From Bin80 sp026709335 (GTDB lineage: Bacteria; Bacteroidota; Rhodothermia; Rhodothermales; Bin80), in assembly GCA_965200825.1 (NCBI GenBank), contig OZ241385.1, forward strand, positions 682,001 to 746,000: DNA of 64,000 bases, given 5' to 3'. Each line of letters opens with the position of its first letter. Within the stretch, counting starts at the first letter, position 1. The translations under genes were made by a program, and so were the position numbers. The notes beneath the pieces were generated by a model. The model was not told the origin of the DNA. It saw nothing but the letters and a program-made list of their open reading frames with translations, and did no database searches. Positions 1 to 8,077 of this stretch are shown here, piece after piece.

Positions 1-104
1 ATTTGCTTTTTTAATTTTTTTTTGATTATCTTGCGAGACCACTTCACTAAAAACAAATTCTTGAAACCATGCAAATTTATAAATTCATACATGAGATTAG
101 GCTG

Positions 105-641
105 ATGGCAAAAGGCTGGATTTTTCCGTACCCATTAGTTGTTTTATGCCTAATGTGGATCGGTTTTTTGACGGGTTGTGATACATCAGGTGATATAGTC
201 ACTGCAGAAACACAGAGCCCGGAAGAAGAATTAATTTCATTGATAAATAATGAGATAAATTTGCCTAGCGAAATGTTGATCACCTCTACGAAGAAGTTCT
301 TTGTAGAGGAATTTGAACCTAGTGGAAATCGTGGCATGCTTACTAATAGAGTTCATTGGGGGGTTCTCACCTCGGAAGATACACGTTTCCTCTTTTTAGC
401 AATGGCATTGACTGGATCTGCTTTGCCCAAGATGCAAGCGGCGACAGATTGTTCTGTAGAAGCAGAAGCGGGTATGCGGAAAAAAATAAGATTTGCCAAA
501 TGCGTGGAAAACCTTCATGAACATTGTGATGGTGCCTGGACTTGGACAGATGAGAATGGAGACTCCCATGCTGATGGATATAATCTGGTGCGCAATGAAA
601 AAGGTAACTGGGAATTGACTGATTGTGATCCTTCTGGATAG
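105..641 (+). CDS. Small secreted lipoprotein, unknown function
   Basis: No function recognised. From the ATG at 105 the protein begins with a Lys-containing n-region, a hydrophobic stretch and a lipobox ending LTGC (Cys about 25 residues in), so it should be lipidated and sent to the envelope. A further in-frame ATG at 69 is possible; 105 was preferred because it gives a normal lipoprotein signal length. The mature part is about 150 residues, acidic, and ends in a compact region rich in Trp, Asp and His (AWTWTDENGDSHADGYN) that could be a small beta fold. A broken second copy lies at 2690-3275 beyond the AAA ATPase gene. The C-terminal 60 codons are the best conserved part of the pair, suggesting they carry the function. 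Confidence 0.6.
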   Translation: MAKGWIFPYPLVVLCLMWIGFLTGCDTSGDIVTAETQSPEEELISLINNEINLPSEMLITSTKKFFVEEFEPSGNRGMLTNRVHWGVLTSEDTRFLFLAMALTGSALPKMQAATDCSVEAEAGMRKKIRFAKCVENLHEHCDGAWTWTDENGDSHADGYNLVRNEKGNWELTDCDPSG

Positions 642-1479
642 GAAAGATTTGTGTCATTTATCAGGGCATGCAGTAAATTTCCACCCCTATTGTTGATAAA
701 GTCGAAATTTAACAGGAACTCTGGAATGGAGGTGGTGTATTTGGGGAGTGCATCCATGTTCAGATCTATCTCTCCAAATTCATGGCATTAGGAAAACAAA
801 AGGACGGCATTTAGTGTTAATGTTGAGTCATTCATCAAATGTCGGATAGAAGTGTTTGAGTTTCACCCGTGAGTTTCTTGCAAAGCCTCTGAGCCCGAAA
901 AAAGGAGGGTTTTTGACCGATTTTTTCGAGAGTTCCCACGTCTTAAAGATCCTCACAGATAATTGGCCCCCAGTTCATCTGTTTTTGATGGATCCGTACC
1001 AATTCTCCACATCAATCCCCCGGTCCAGAAGCTTTGCAAGAAGTTAAACATTATCTAATTGATGAATAGGATACATCTTATCTTGATCCATAGATCCTAA
1101 TATTAAATAGTGCTCTTCCGAAAAATGCCTGTTGTTGATTTGAACTGCTTTCAGTGTACTTCTATGGCCATTTTCTTTTGTTACGAGATGGAATTTCTTC
1201 AAACATATAGATTGAAGAATTTTTGAAGATTTCTGCTCTCATCTGACTGAATCATGCATATACATAGTTTTGAGGCAAGTTTTCGCTCTATCGTAGACGA
1301 ACACGGGTTTTGATGACGAAATTCTTCGTGCCAGAGAATTGTGAAGATGATCTATGGTCAACGATAAAAATCTTTCATAGGAGGCCGGAAAACAAGTTTA
1401 TTTTTCAAGATCAGAAATTCATCTCTTTTTCGGACGGGTACTAAATAACTGCAACTTCGGAACCCTTGAAGCCTCAACT
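642..1479. other. Long non-coding stretch, AT-rich
   Basis: About 840 bases between the lipoprotein gene and the AAA ATPase gene. The only structure recognised is the TTCTTGCAAA inverted-repeat element at 875-1042. Short open frames here are not supported by composition or similarity. The final 100 bases presumably hold the promoter of the ATPase gene, but no clear -35/-10 pair or Shine-Dalgarno sequence was found. Confidence 0.5.
875..1042. repeat. MITE-like element A with TTCTTGCAAA inverted ends
   Basis: TTCTTGCAAAGCCTCTG at 875-891 is repeated in inverted orientation at 1026-1042 with one mismatch in 17 bases, enclosing a 134-base interior with no gene. Two other segments in the window (3768-3857 and 11818-11907) carry related ends, so this appears to be a family of small, non-autonomous, terminal-inverted-repeat elements. 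A matching transposase was not found in the window, and no clear target duplication was recognised. Confidence 0.55.
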
Positions 1480-2682
1480 ATGTCTAACATCCTTCCAGAT
1501 AGGATTTCCTTAGTAGTGTCTGAAGTGATGCCTTCCGATTCTTCCCATATATCAGAAATTATTGCTGATCGTGGGCCTGCTCGATATTTCCATGGACGGA
1601 CACGAATTCTGCAAAAATTTAATGATCTCTTAGGCCTTGCGGAGACGATGAAAACTGGCAGGACGACTATACTGATCCAAGGGGCACCAGGTGCGGGGAA
1701 GACAGCCCTGTTGGAAGAAATGGCCTTGGATGCGCTGGAAAGACAATGGAATGTTGTTGAAATTAATTTAGGCGACTTATATAATCCTGTCCAGATAGCG
1801 CAGACCCTTGGTAAGCCCTATGTTTCTCGTAAGAAAACGGCTACGAAAGTTGATGGCAAACTGCTATCAAAAGAATATACTAAAGAAGTTGCAGGGGACT
1901 CAAGCGTATCCCAGGTTCTTGAAAAGATGAACCCCAAAGAGGGGGTACTTTTAGTTCTGGATGAAGCCCAACGTATTGCTGGTTTTCTTGGTACTTCAAA
2001 TAAGATTGCGGTGATGGAGACTTTGGATAACCTTCATAATGGTAAGGTCAATCGTCCTATCATCCTCTTGGCAGCGGGGTTGGGACCAACAAGTAATGCA
2101 TTGAGATCTCTGGGAATTTCGAGATTCAAGGGAGGATGTTTTGTAGAATTGGGTGCGTTGAGCAAAGAATCTGAGCGTGCGGTAATTCAGGATTGGCTTG
2201 TAAAAGAGGGGGGCGCGAAGAGGGACCCTGACGTGTGGATTGATGCGATTGCGCAGAAAACGCATGGCTGGCCTCAGCATATTTCAGCTTATGGCGATAT
2301 CGCAGCAAAGCAAATCCAGAACGATCACGGGGAGATGAGCCCTGAGGGGTTGGAAATTGTGTACAAATTGGGAACAGAGAAGCGTGAGGCGTATTACGAA
2401 CAACGTACGGAAGAAATTAGCAGAAAAGAGCGCCGTAGTTTGGCGAAGCTGATTAAAAATATTGCAATAGAAGATGGGTTGGACGGAGAAGATATCGAGG
2501 AGTTTCTATCGCGGGATTTCGGCCCAGATAGGGCAACAGATTTGTTTAATCGAGTAGTGGAAAAGGGTATCCTGCACAGACAAAAAGGAGTCTATACTGT
2601 TCCGATTCCATCTATGCGCACTTGGCTGATCTCGAACTACGCCCATGAGCGGAATTCCGGGATAGGATCCAAAGAATTCTGA
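1480..2682 (+). CDS. Orphan AAA ATPase, Orc1/Cdc6- or TniB-like
   Basis: A 400-residue P-loop ATPase. The Walker A motif is GAPGAGKT (residues 68-75) and Walker B is LLVLDEAQ (157-164). The region around 200-240 has the sensor-like layout of the Orc1/Cdc6, TniB and ExeA-type AAA group, and the last 80 residues could be a winged helix. In known systems such proteins act as transposition regulators (TniB), replication initiators or nucleotide-dependent switches in defence, always with partners. No transposase, recombinase or nuclease lies beside it here. Its only neighbours are a lipoprotein gene upstream and that gene's decayed copy downstream. ATPase activity is well supported by the motifs; the biological role is open. 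Confidence 0.75.
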   Translation: MSNILPDRISLVVSEVMPSDSSHISEIIADRGPARYFHGRTRILQKFNDLLGLAETMKTGRTTILIQGAPGAGKTALLEEMALDALERQWNVVEINLGDLYNPVQIAQTLGKPYVSRKKTATKVDGKLLSKEYTKEVAGDSSVSQVLEKMNPKEGVLLVLDEAQRIAGFLGTSNKIAVMETLDNLHNGKVNRPIILLAAGLGPTSNALRSLGISRFKGGCFVELGALSKESERAVIQDWLVKEGGAKRDPDVWIDAIAQKTHGWPQHISAYGDIAAKQIQNDHGEMSPEGLEIVYKLGTEKREAYYEQRTEEISRKERRSLAKLIKNIAIEDGLDGEDIEEFLSRDFGPDRATDLFNRVVEKGILHRQKGVYTVPIPSMRTWLISNYAHERNSGIGSKEF

Positions 2683-2689
2683 CACCAGT

Positions 2690-3275
2690 TGATTTTTCAT
2701 TTTTTTGATTATTCTGCGAAATCACTTCACTAGAAACAAATTCTTGAAACCATGCAAATTTATAAATTCGGTTCTTCCACTTTTTTAGTGGGTTGAACGA
2801 TTTTGATAGCCTACGGGATATAAATCCAGACCGCCAAGATAGAAGTATATAGCATTGGCAAAAGGTTGGATTTTTCCGTACCCATTGATTGTTGGTTCTA
2901 CTACAATTTGTATGGAATGATTAGTTTTGGTTAAACGAACCTTAACTCATTTTCAAATGCAAAGCAACGTAATCGATTCCATCATGAAGTACTCCTTGCA
3001 CCTTGATTTGGACTGGCGGATAGATCGGGTGACGATGGATATAGAGAAGCAGAAGTGGGTATGTGGAAACAAATAAGATTTGCCAAATGCGTGGAAAACC
3101 TTCATAAACATTGTGATGATGCCTGGACTTGGACAGATGAGAATGGAGACTCTCATGCTGATGGATATAATCTGGTGCGCAATGAAAATGGCAATGGGGA
3201 ATTGGTTGATTATGATCCTTCAGGATAGGAAAGATCCCAGTCTTTTATCAGGCGTGCTGTAAACTCCGCCCCTGA
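2690..3275 (+). pseudogene. Decayed second copy of the lipoprotein gene
   Basis: Three separate blocks match the 1-690 region in the same order and orientation. The first is 2697-2780, including the stretch around CCATGCAAATTTATAAATTC. The second is about 2855-2897, encoding the start of the signal peptide with TTG in place of ATG. The third is about 3040-3275, covering the C-terminal coding part and the bases after the stop. The middle of the gene is missing and replaced by unrelated sequence. The last 60 or so codons remain open to a TAG at 3226-3228. The copy lies about 2.7 kb from the first, with the AAA ATPase gene between them. Confidence 0.75.
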
Positions 3276-3304
3276 GAGGCATCTGAACTAATCCAGTTCC
3301 GTCG

Positions 3305-3352
3305 TACGGCCGTTATTGTGCTTTATAGGAAAGCTTAATGAACTCGGCCGTA
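3305..3352. repeat. 8-bp inverted repeat (TACGGCCG/CGGCCGTA)
   Basis: Perfect 8-base arms separated by 32 bases. It could be a dyad operator, a hairpin or a remnant of a mobile-element end; nothing around it decides between these. Confidence 0.3.
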
Positions 3353-3767
3353 GTGGCTTATCGCCGTTGTTGAAGAACACGGCTACTGTGAGGGGAGTGG
3401 GCATATTTCTAGGTAGCCGACCAAGGCTTTTCGCACATGTATATTTCCGATCGTGGTGACCTTGCCTCGTTGAGTGTGAGCTCAGGAGCTCTGTTGATTG
3501 GGGATTGAACTCCAATAAGCCATCAATTGACGTGGATTTGCAAAGCGTCTAAGATCCCCCAAATCCAAAGAGTGCTCCGGGGTACAAGGAGGTCCGCAAG
3601 GGGCATTCGGCCCTGAAATCTTGTATGAATCTCAACCATTGGAGTATGAATGTGGTACGAGAGATGAGTTAGGGAGCGTTTGTACAGATCCATTGCATTG
3701 TCGATACCGAGTACAAACGTCAGCGACTATGACGTGCGGCGTAGTACAATTTCGAAATTGTTGGAGA

Positions 3768-3857
3768 TTCTTGCAAAATCTCTGTTTTCAGACAGAAAAG
3801 CTCCCTCAGATAGTTTCAGAGCAATGCATATGCTCAATTTTAGGGGTTTTGCAAGAG
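3768..3857. repeat. MITE-like element B
   Basis: Begins TTCTTGCAAAA (3768-3778) and ends TTTTGCAAGAG (3847-3857), inverted with one mismatch in 11. The interior is clearly homologous to element C at 11818-11907, sharing for example CTTCAGACAGAAAA-like and CTCCCTCAG blocks and ATGCTCAATTT. It differs by base changes and at least one single-base indel, which argues against coding constraint. The left side shares TTCTTGCAAA-n2-CTCTG with element A. Confidence 0.6.
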
Positions 3858-4470
3858 GTTCAAATGTAGGTTATACTCGCACTGTTCTAAGAATACCAAG
3901 AATCAATACAACCGGAATAAATTTAGAGCGTCCTTGTCAGATTTACCGGTGTCGCATCAACGTGCAATAGATTTGATAGGGCTACGAGTATTTCGCTGGA
4001 TTTTCCCCACAGTCCATCACATATGAAAAAAGAGAGCACGAGGACACTTGTAGCATTACCTCCCTAGCGATACGGGTTTTATCAATATTTCTAGATCTAT
4101 AGAAAATTGGGAGCTCCCATTTATCAAATTGATCTCCCTTGAAGCCGCTTAATGGCGGATGGGAGGTACTCTTCACATTTCCTCTAGATGTGGAGGCTGT
4201 TGCGGTGAAAGTTGAATTAGCGGGAAATATTTTCCATCATGGATTATAGATTCATCCATTCTATATGCGCTGTTTTTACGAACAAGTCAAATAGAACTCT
4301 GTTCAAGGTGGCATAATTGTTGTTAGAATGGTGGTCCTGCTGACACAGGATCTGAGTAAAGCTTTGAGCAGTCTGAGTAGTATATGTGGAGATGCCGCGT
4401 TTTACCTATGAGAACTTTGGATGAATAACGTCACGAAAAAATCTGGCACGGACTGCGATACCTCAGGGAT

Positions 4471-5517
4471 ATGTTAGAAACCGTTTTAGAGATACTCTTA
4501 GGTCATCATCGCTTTGTGATTACAACCCACCAGCGTCCTGATGGAGATGCAATCGGTTCTCAGGTTGCTTTAGGCCGGTTTTTAGAGCATCTGGGCAAAG
4601 AGGTCTTGTTATTTAATACAGATTCAGTTCCATCCAGTCTTGACTGGATGGAAGGCTCAGAGAATGTACAAACCCAAACGACAATTGATAATCTGGAAGC
4701 GGTTTCCCGGGCAGATGTCTTTATAGTTGTAGATACAAACAGCAAGGAACGCTTGGGTAAAACAGTAGGGCGAGCACTCGATTTGTATCAGGGACCGGTC
4801 CTTCTGATTGATCATCATACAGATCCGGAATCTTGGTTTACCTGGATGTTGCGCGACGAAGACGCAGCGGCTACGGGTGAGCTTGTGTACGATTTAATAT
4901 GTTCATATAACCAAGATCTGATTGATCCCGTAATCGCAACTGCCCTCTATACGGCACTGATGACTGATACGGGTTCTTTTCGTTTTTCCAGGGTCACACC
5001 AAAGATTCATCGAATGGTGGCCGACCTGCTCGAGTGTGGTAGCGCTTCGCCCTTGGATATCTATGCAGGCGTCTATGAAAATCACAGTCGTTCTTGGCCT
5101 CGCCTGATCTCAATGATTTTTCAAGGCCTGACGTATTTACACGGTGGTAAATTGGCATACGTCACGGTCACTCGACATATGCTTGAAACAACTACTGTGG
5201 ATCAGGAAGAGACACATGGAATGTCTGATCTAATTATGTCAATTTCCGGAGTATATGTGACACTTATATTCACGGAAACCAAAAAAGGTGTGAAGGTTAG
5301 TTTCCGATCCAAAGGAAATTATCAGGTAGATACCTGGGCGCAGAATTTTGGTGGTGGAGGACATTACAATGCGGCAGGTGCATTCATCAAACATCCAATT
5401 AAACAGGCCATTGAGATGGTTATAGAGGCGACACCAATGTTTTTTATTGAGGAAGAGACCGTAGCTTTGGTTGAGGAAGATCAAGCGTATTTTCAAGCAT
5501 TATCCAGTCCAAAATGA
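4471..5517 (+). CDS. nrnA: DHH-family phosphoesterase NrnA (nanoRNase/pAp phosphatase)
   Basis: NrnA-type enzymes degrade 2-5 nt RNAs and hydrolyse 3'-phosphoadenosine 5'-phosphate in the cytoplasm. The protein (348 residues) has the DHH-family metal motifs PDGDAIGS (residues 23-30), VVDTN (86-90) and IDHH (113-116). It also has the C-terminal DHHA1 glycine loop GGGGH (294-298). Length is close to the family norm. Its stop codon overlaps the pepA start (ATGA at 5514), so it heads a translationally coupled nrnA-pepA-pdxA run. Assignment as NrnA rather than another DHH/DHHA1 enzyme (RecJ, GdpP) follows from the short two-domain architecture. Confidence 0.85.
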   Translation: MLETVLEILLGHHRFVITTHQRPDGDAIGSQVALGRFLEHLGKEVLLFNTDSVPSSLDWMEGSENVQTQTTIDNLEAVSRADVFIVVDTNSKERLGKTVGRALDLYQGPVLLIDHHTDPESWFTWMLRDEDAAATGELVYDLICSYNQDLIDPVIATALYTALMTDTGSFRFSRVTPKIHRMVADLLECGSASPLDIYAGVYENHSRSWPRLISMIFQGLTYLHGGKLAYVTVTRHMLETTTVDQEETHGMSDLIMSISGVYVTLIFTETKKGVKVSFRSKGNYQVDTWAQNFGGGGHYNAAGAFIKHPIKQAIEMVIEATPMFFIEEETVALVEEDQAYFQALSSPK

Positions 5518-7016
5518 TGAAAGTTTCTGTAACCACACTGAGTCTTCAAGACTTGGATGTAGATCTTCTGATAATTCCAGTGGGGCAGTCACTCGCCAGA
5601 GCGCGTGCAGCACAAATCGGTGGGCCGATAGGAGAAGCACTTTCCACTGCTCTCATAGATTTTGAGGGAAAGCCCAATGAGACCCTCATATGCTATCCTC
5701 CCACTGGCCGCGCTCGGAGGGTAGCAGTGATTGGCCTAGGAGATGCCGGAAATATCCAGCGTGAAGTGCTTCGAAAAGCTGCAGCAGCAGGGTATCGAGT
5801 CGCAATGAAAACTAAAGCAACAACAGTTGCGCTGTGCCTGCCTGACGCGGGAATTGACTCGGAAGCAGCTGGCCAGTCTTTGGTGGAAGGATACATGCTG
5901 GCTGCCTATGAATTTGAACGATATAAAACCCAGCCTGATGACCAAAAAAGCAAGACGGAGCGGCTGGTATTACATGCGTCCCGTGACGAAAAATCTGCTC
6001 GACGAGGAGCGGAGCGAGGACGTGTTGAATCAGAGGCAACCATTACTGCACGGGATCTTGTGAACTTGTCACCCCATGAAAAAACTCCCGTCATGCTCGG
6101 GAAGATGGTGGAGCGTTTTGGCCGTAAACATGGTTATGAGGTTTCTGTCTGGGATAAAGGAGATATCGAAAAAGAAAAAATGGGCGGCTTGCTGGGCGTC
6201 AATCGTGGCAGTGTTGAACCACCCGCACTGATTGAAATGACTTGGAAACCCACAAAGGCAGGAAATACCAAACCTGTTGTTCTTGTTGGAAAAGGAATTG
6301 TTTTTGATACAGGTGGGTTGTCTTTGAAGCCAACAAAGGATTCCATGGATCACATGAAAGCCGATATGGCCGGAGCTGCCGCTGTCATCGGGGCAATGGA
6401 AGCAATTGCAAGATTGGATGTTCCACTCTATGTGATCGGACTCATTCCGGTAACTGACAATCGTCCCGGACAGAATGCCTATGTTCCTGGCGACGTGTTA
6501 CAGATGCACTCAGGGATGACCGTAGAGGTTTTGAATACAGATGCTGAGGGAAGGTTGATTCTTGCAGATGCATTATCGTATGCCAAGCTTTATCGACCGG
6601 AGATTGTAATTGACCTTGCCACCTTGACAGGTGCACAGGTCGTAGCACTTGGAAGCCAGGTCGCTGCTGTTATGACTCGTGAGGATTCAGGTGCCCGTGA
6701 ACGCTTGGATGCTATATTGAAAGCAGCGGCGATCAGCGGCGATCTGGTGCATCCCATGCCAATGCATGCTCATTATGCAGAGGCACTCAAGAGTGATGTT
6801 GCGGATATCAAAAATATTGGCAATCGTGAGGCAGGAAGTATCACTGCGGCCAAATTCCTCGAATACTTTGTGGATTATCCCTGGGTTCACATTGATATGG
6901 CCGGTCCGTCCTTTCTGAAAAAATCCTCAGCATATAGACCTGTTGGAGGAACTGGGTATGGGGTTCGACTCCTGACAGAATTTATTCGCGATTACGCATA
7001 TCCCAAGAAGCGCTAG
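5514..7016 (+). CDS. pepA: Leucyl aminopeptidase (M17 family)
   Basis: A cytosolic, hexameric, two-metal aminopeptidase that removes N-terminal residues from peptides. The 500-residue protein carries the family signature NTDAEGRL (341-348) and the catalytic lysine region GKGIVFDTGGLSLKP (Lys at 260). The N-terminal third is the usual variable M17 domain. The start overlaps the nrnA stop by 4 bases; a second ATG follows at once (5517). pdxA begins 4 bases after the stop codon. E. coli PepA also binds DNA at cer/carAB, but nothing here shows that role. Confidence 0.93.
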   Translation: MMKVSVTTLSLQDLDVDLLIIPVGQSLARARAAQIGGPIGEALSTALIDFEGKPNETLICYPPTGRARRVAVIGLGDAGNIQREVLRKAAAAGYRVAMKTKATTVALCLPDAGIDSEAAGQSLVEGYMLAAYEFERYKTQPDDQKSKTERLVLHASRDEKSARRGAERGRVESEATITARDLVNLSPHEKTPVMLGKMVERFGRKHGYEVSVWDKGDIEKEKMGGLLGVNRGSVEPPALIEMTWKPTKAGNTKPVVLVGKGIVFDTGGLSLKPTKDSMDHMKADMAGAAAVIGAMEAIARLDVPLYVIGLIPVTDNRPGQNAYVPGDVLQMHSGMTVEVLNTDAEGRLILADALSYAKLYRPEIVIDLATLTGAQVVALGSQVAAVMTREDSGARERLDAILKAAAISGDLVHPMPMHAHYAEALKSDVADIKNIGNREAGSITAAKFLEYFVDYPWVHIDMAGPSFLKKSSAYRPVGGTGYGVRLLTEFIRDYAYPKKR

Positions 7017-7020
7017 TCCA

Positions 7021-8025
7021 TTGCCCCCGCAAGAACGAACCCGCATTGCAATTACTCTGGGGGATCCAAACGGGATTGGTCCAGAGGTAGTGCTCAAATG
7101 TCTTGACGATCCTCTGCTGATGAAGCGGGTGGCGCCTGTGGTTGTTGGATCCTTGAAGGTTTTGGAAATTCATGCAAAAGCTTTAGGCAGGCGACTGCCC
7201 CCTCTTAACAGAGATCTAAGTCGTCCGCTTCAGGGGCGTGGATCTTGGATTGTCGACACGACAAAGCAGGAGGAAATAGCAGTAGATATGGGGAAGCTAA
7301 CTCCCCGTGCAGGGAGCATGGCAATGCAGGCTGTTGACGAGGGAATTCGATTGGTCAGGCAGCAAAAAGTAGATGCATTGGTAACTGCCCCCATCTCGAA
7401 ACTGGCAATCGTGCGTGCAGGATATAATTTTCCGGGGCACACGGAATATCTGGCAAAAAAAACGGGCGTCAAAGAAAAGGTTATGATGATGGTGTCAACA
7501 GAGATGCGTATTAGTCTCGCCACCGATCACATTGCACTTAATCAGGTATCTGAGCGGTTGACCATAAACGGGCTGATAGCAAAGCTCAAACGCTTACAGG
7601 CATCTTTAATACGAGATTTTGGGATTATACGCCCCAAAATTGCAGTTTTGGGGTTAAACCCCCACGCAGGCGAGAGCGGTGTGCTCGGAGATGAAGAAGA
7701 AAATGTTATTATTAAAGCCATCAGAGACTCAGGAAATCGTGGGATCCTTGCATTGGGTCCTTTTCCCGCAGATGGCTTCTTTGGCAATCGACTGTACTGT
7801 GGATATGATGCGATCATGGCTATGTATCACGATCAGGGACTGATTCCCTTCAAGACACTTTCATTCGGAAGCGGGGTGAATTTTACGGCTGGATTGCCAA
7901 TCGTACGAACATCTCCGGATCATGGAACCGCCTTCGATATCGCAGGAAAAAACCAGGCAGATGAGGGGAGCATGATACAGGCTGTACTTCTGGCGGCTTC
8001 AGTGGCACAACAAAGACAAAGTTGA
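7021..8025 (+). CDS. pdxA: 4-hydroxythreonine-4-phosphate dehydrogenase
   Basis: PdxA oxidises 4-phosphohydroxy-L-threonine with NAD+ in the DXP-dependent route to pyridoxal phosphate. Hallmarks are LGDPNGIGPE near the N-terminus, GHTEYLA around residue 140, MYHDQGLIPFK around 265 and DHGTAFDIAG near 300; 334 residues is the normal length. The chosen start is TTG at 7021, four bases after the pepA stop; no better ATG precedes the conserved LGDPNG motif. It completes the nrnA-pepA-pdxA operon. Confidence 0.92.
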   Translation: MPPQERTRIAITLGDPNGIGPEVVLKCLDDPLLMKRVAPVVVGSLKVLEIHAKALGRRLPPLNRDLSRPLQGRGSWIVDTTKQEEIAVDMGKLTPRAGSMAMQAVDEGIRLVRQQKVDALVTAPISKLAIVRAGYNFPGHTEYLAKKTGVKEKVMMMVSTEMRISLATDHIALNQVSERLTINGLIAKLKRLQASLIRDFGIIRPKIAVLGLNPHAGESGVLGDEEENVIIKAIRDSGNRGILALGPFPADGFFGNRLYCGYDAIMAMYHDQGLIPFKTLSFGSGVNFTAGLPIVRTSPDHGTAFDIAGKNQADEGSMIQAVLLAASVAQQRQS

Positions 8026-8077
8026 TGTGTCTATATTTATAGATATAAGTTTCTTTTCATTCAATTAGGACGGTAAT

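Larger units (their letters stand above)
3276..4470. other. Long gene-poor stretch before nrnA
   Basis: About 1.2 kb with no credible gene. It contains an 8-bp inverted repeat TACGGCCG/CGGCCGTA (3305-3312 and 3345-3352) and the MITE-like element B (3768-3857). Several short open frames cross the region, but none resembles a known protein and one simply runs through element B. The region looks like decayed accessory DNA; the promoter for the nrnA-pepA-pdxA group probably lies near its right end. Confidence 0.5.

Noticed and set aside
856..1047. 63-codon frame over element A
   Set aside because: Fully explained by the inverted-repeat element; no ribosome-binding site or similarity.
3621..3970. 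Short plus-strand frames of 82 and 96 codons
   Set aside because: They run through MITE-like element B. The homologous element C has an indel in the same place, so coding is not conserved.
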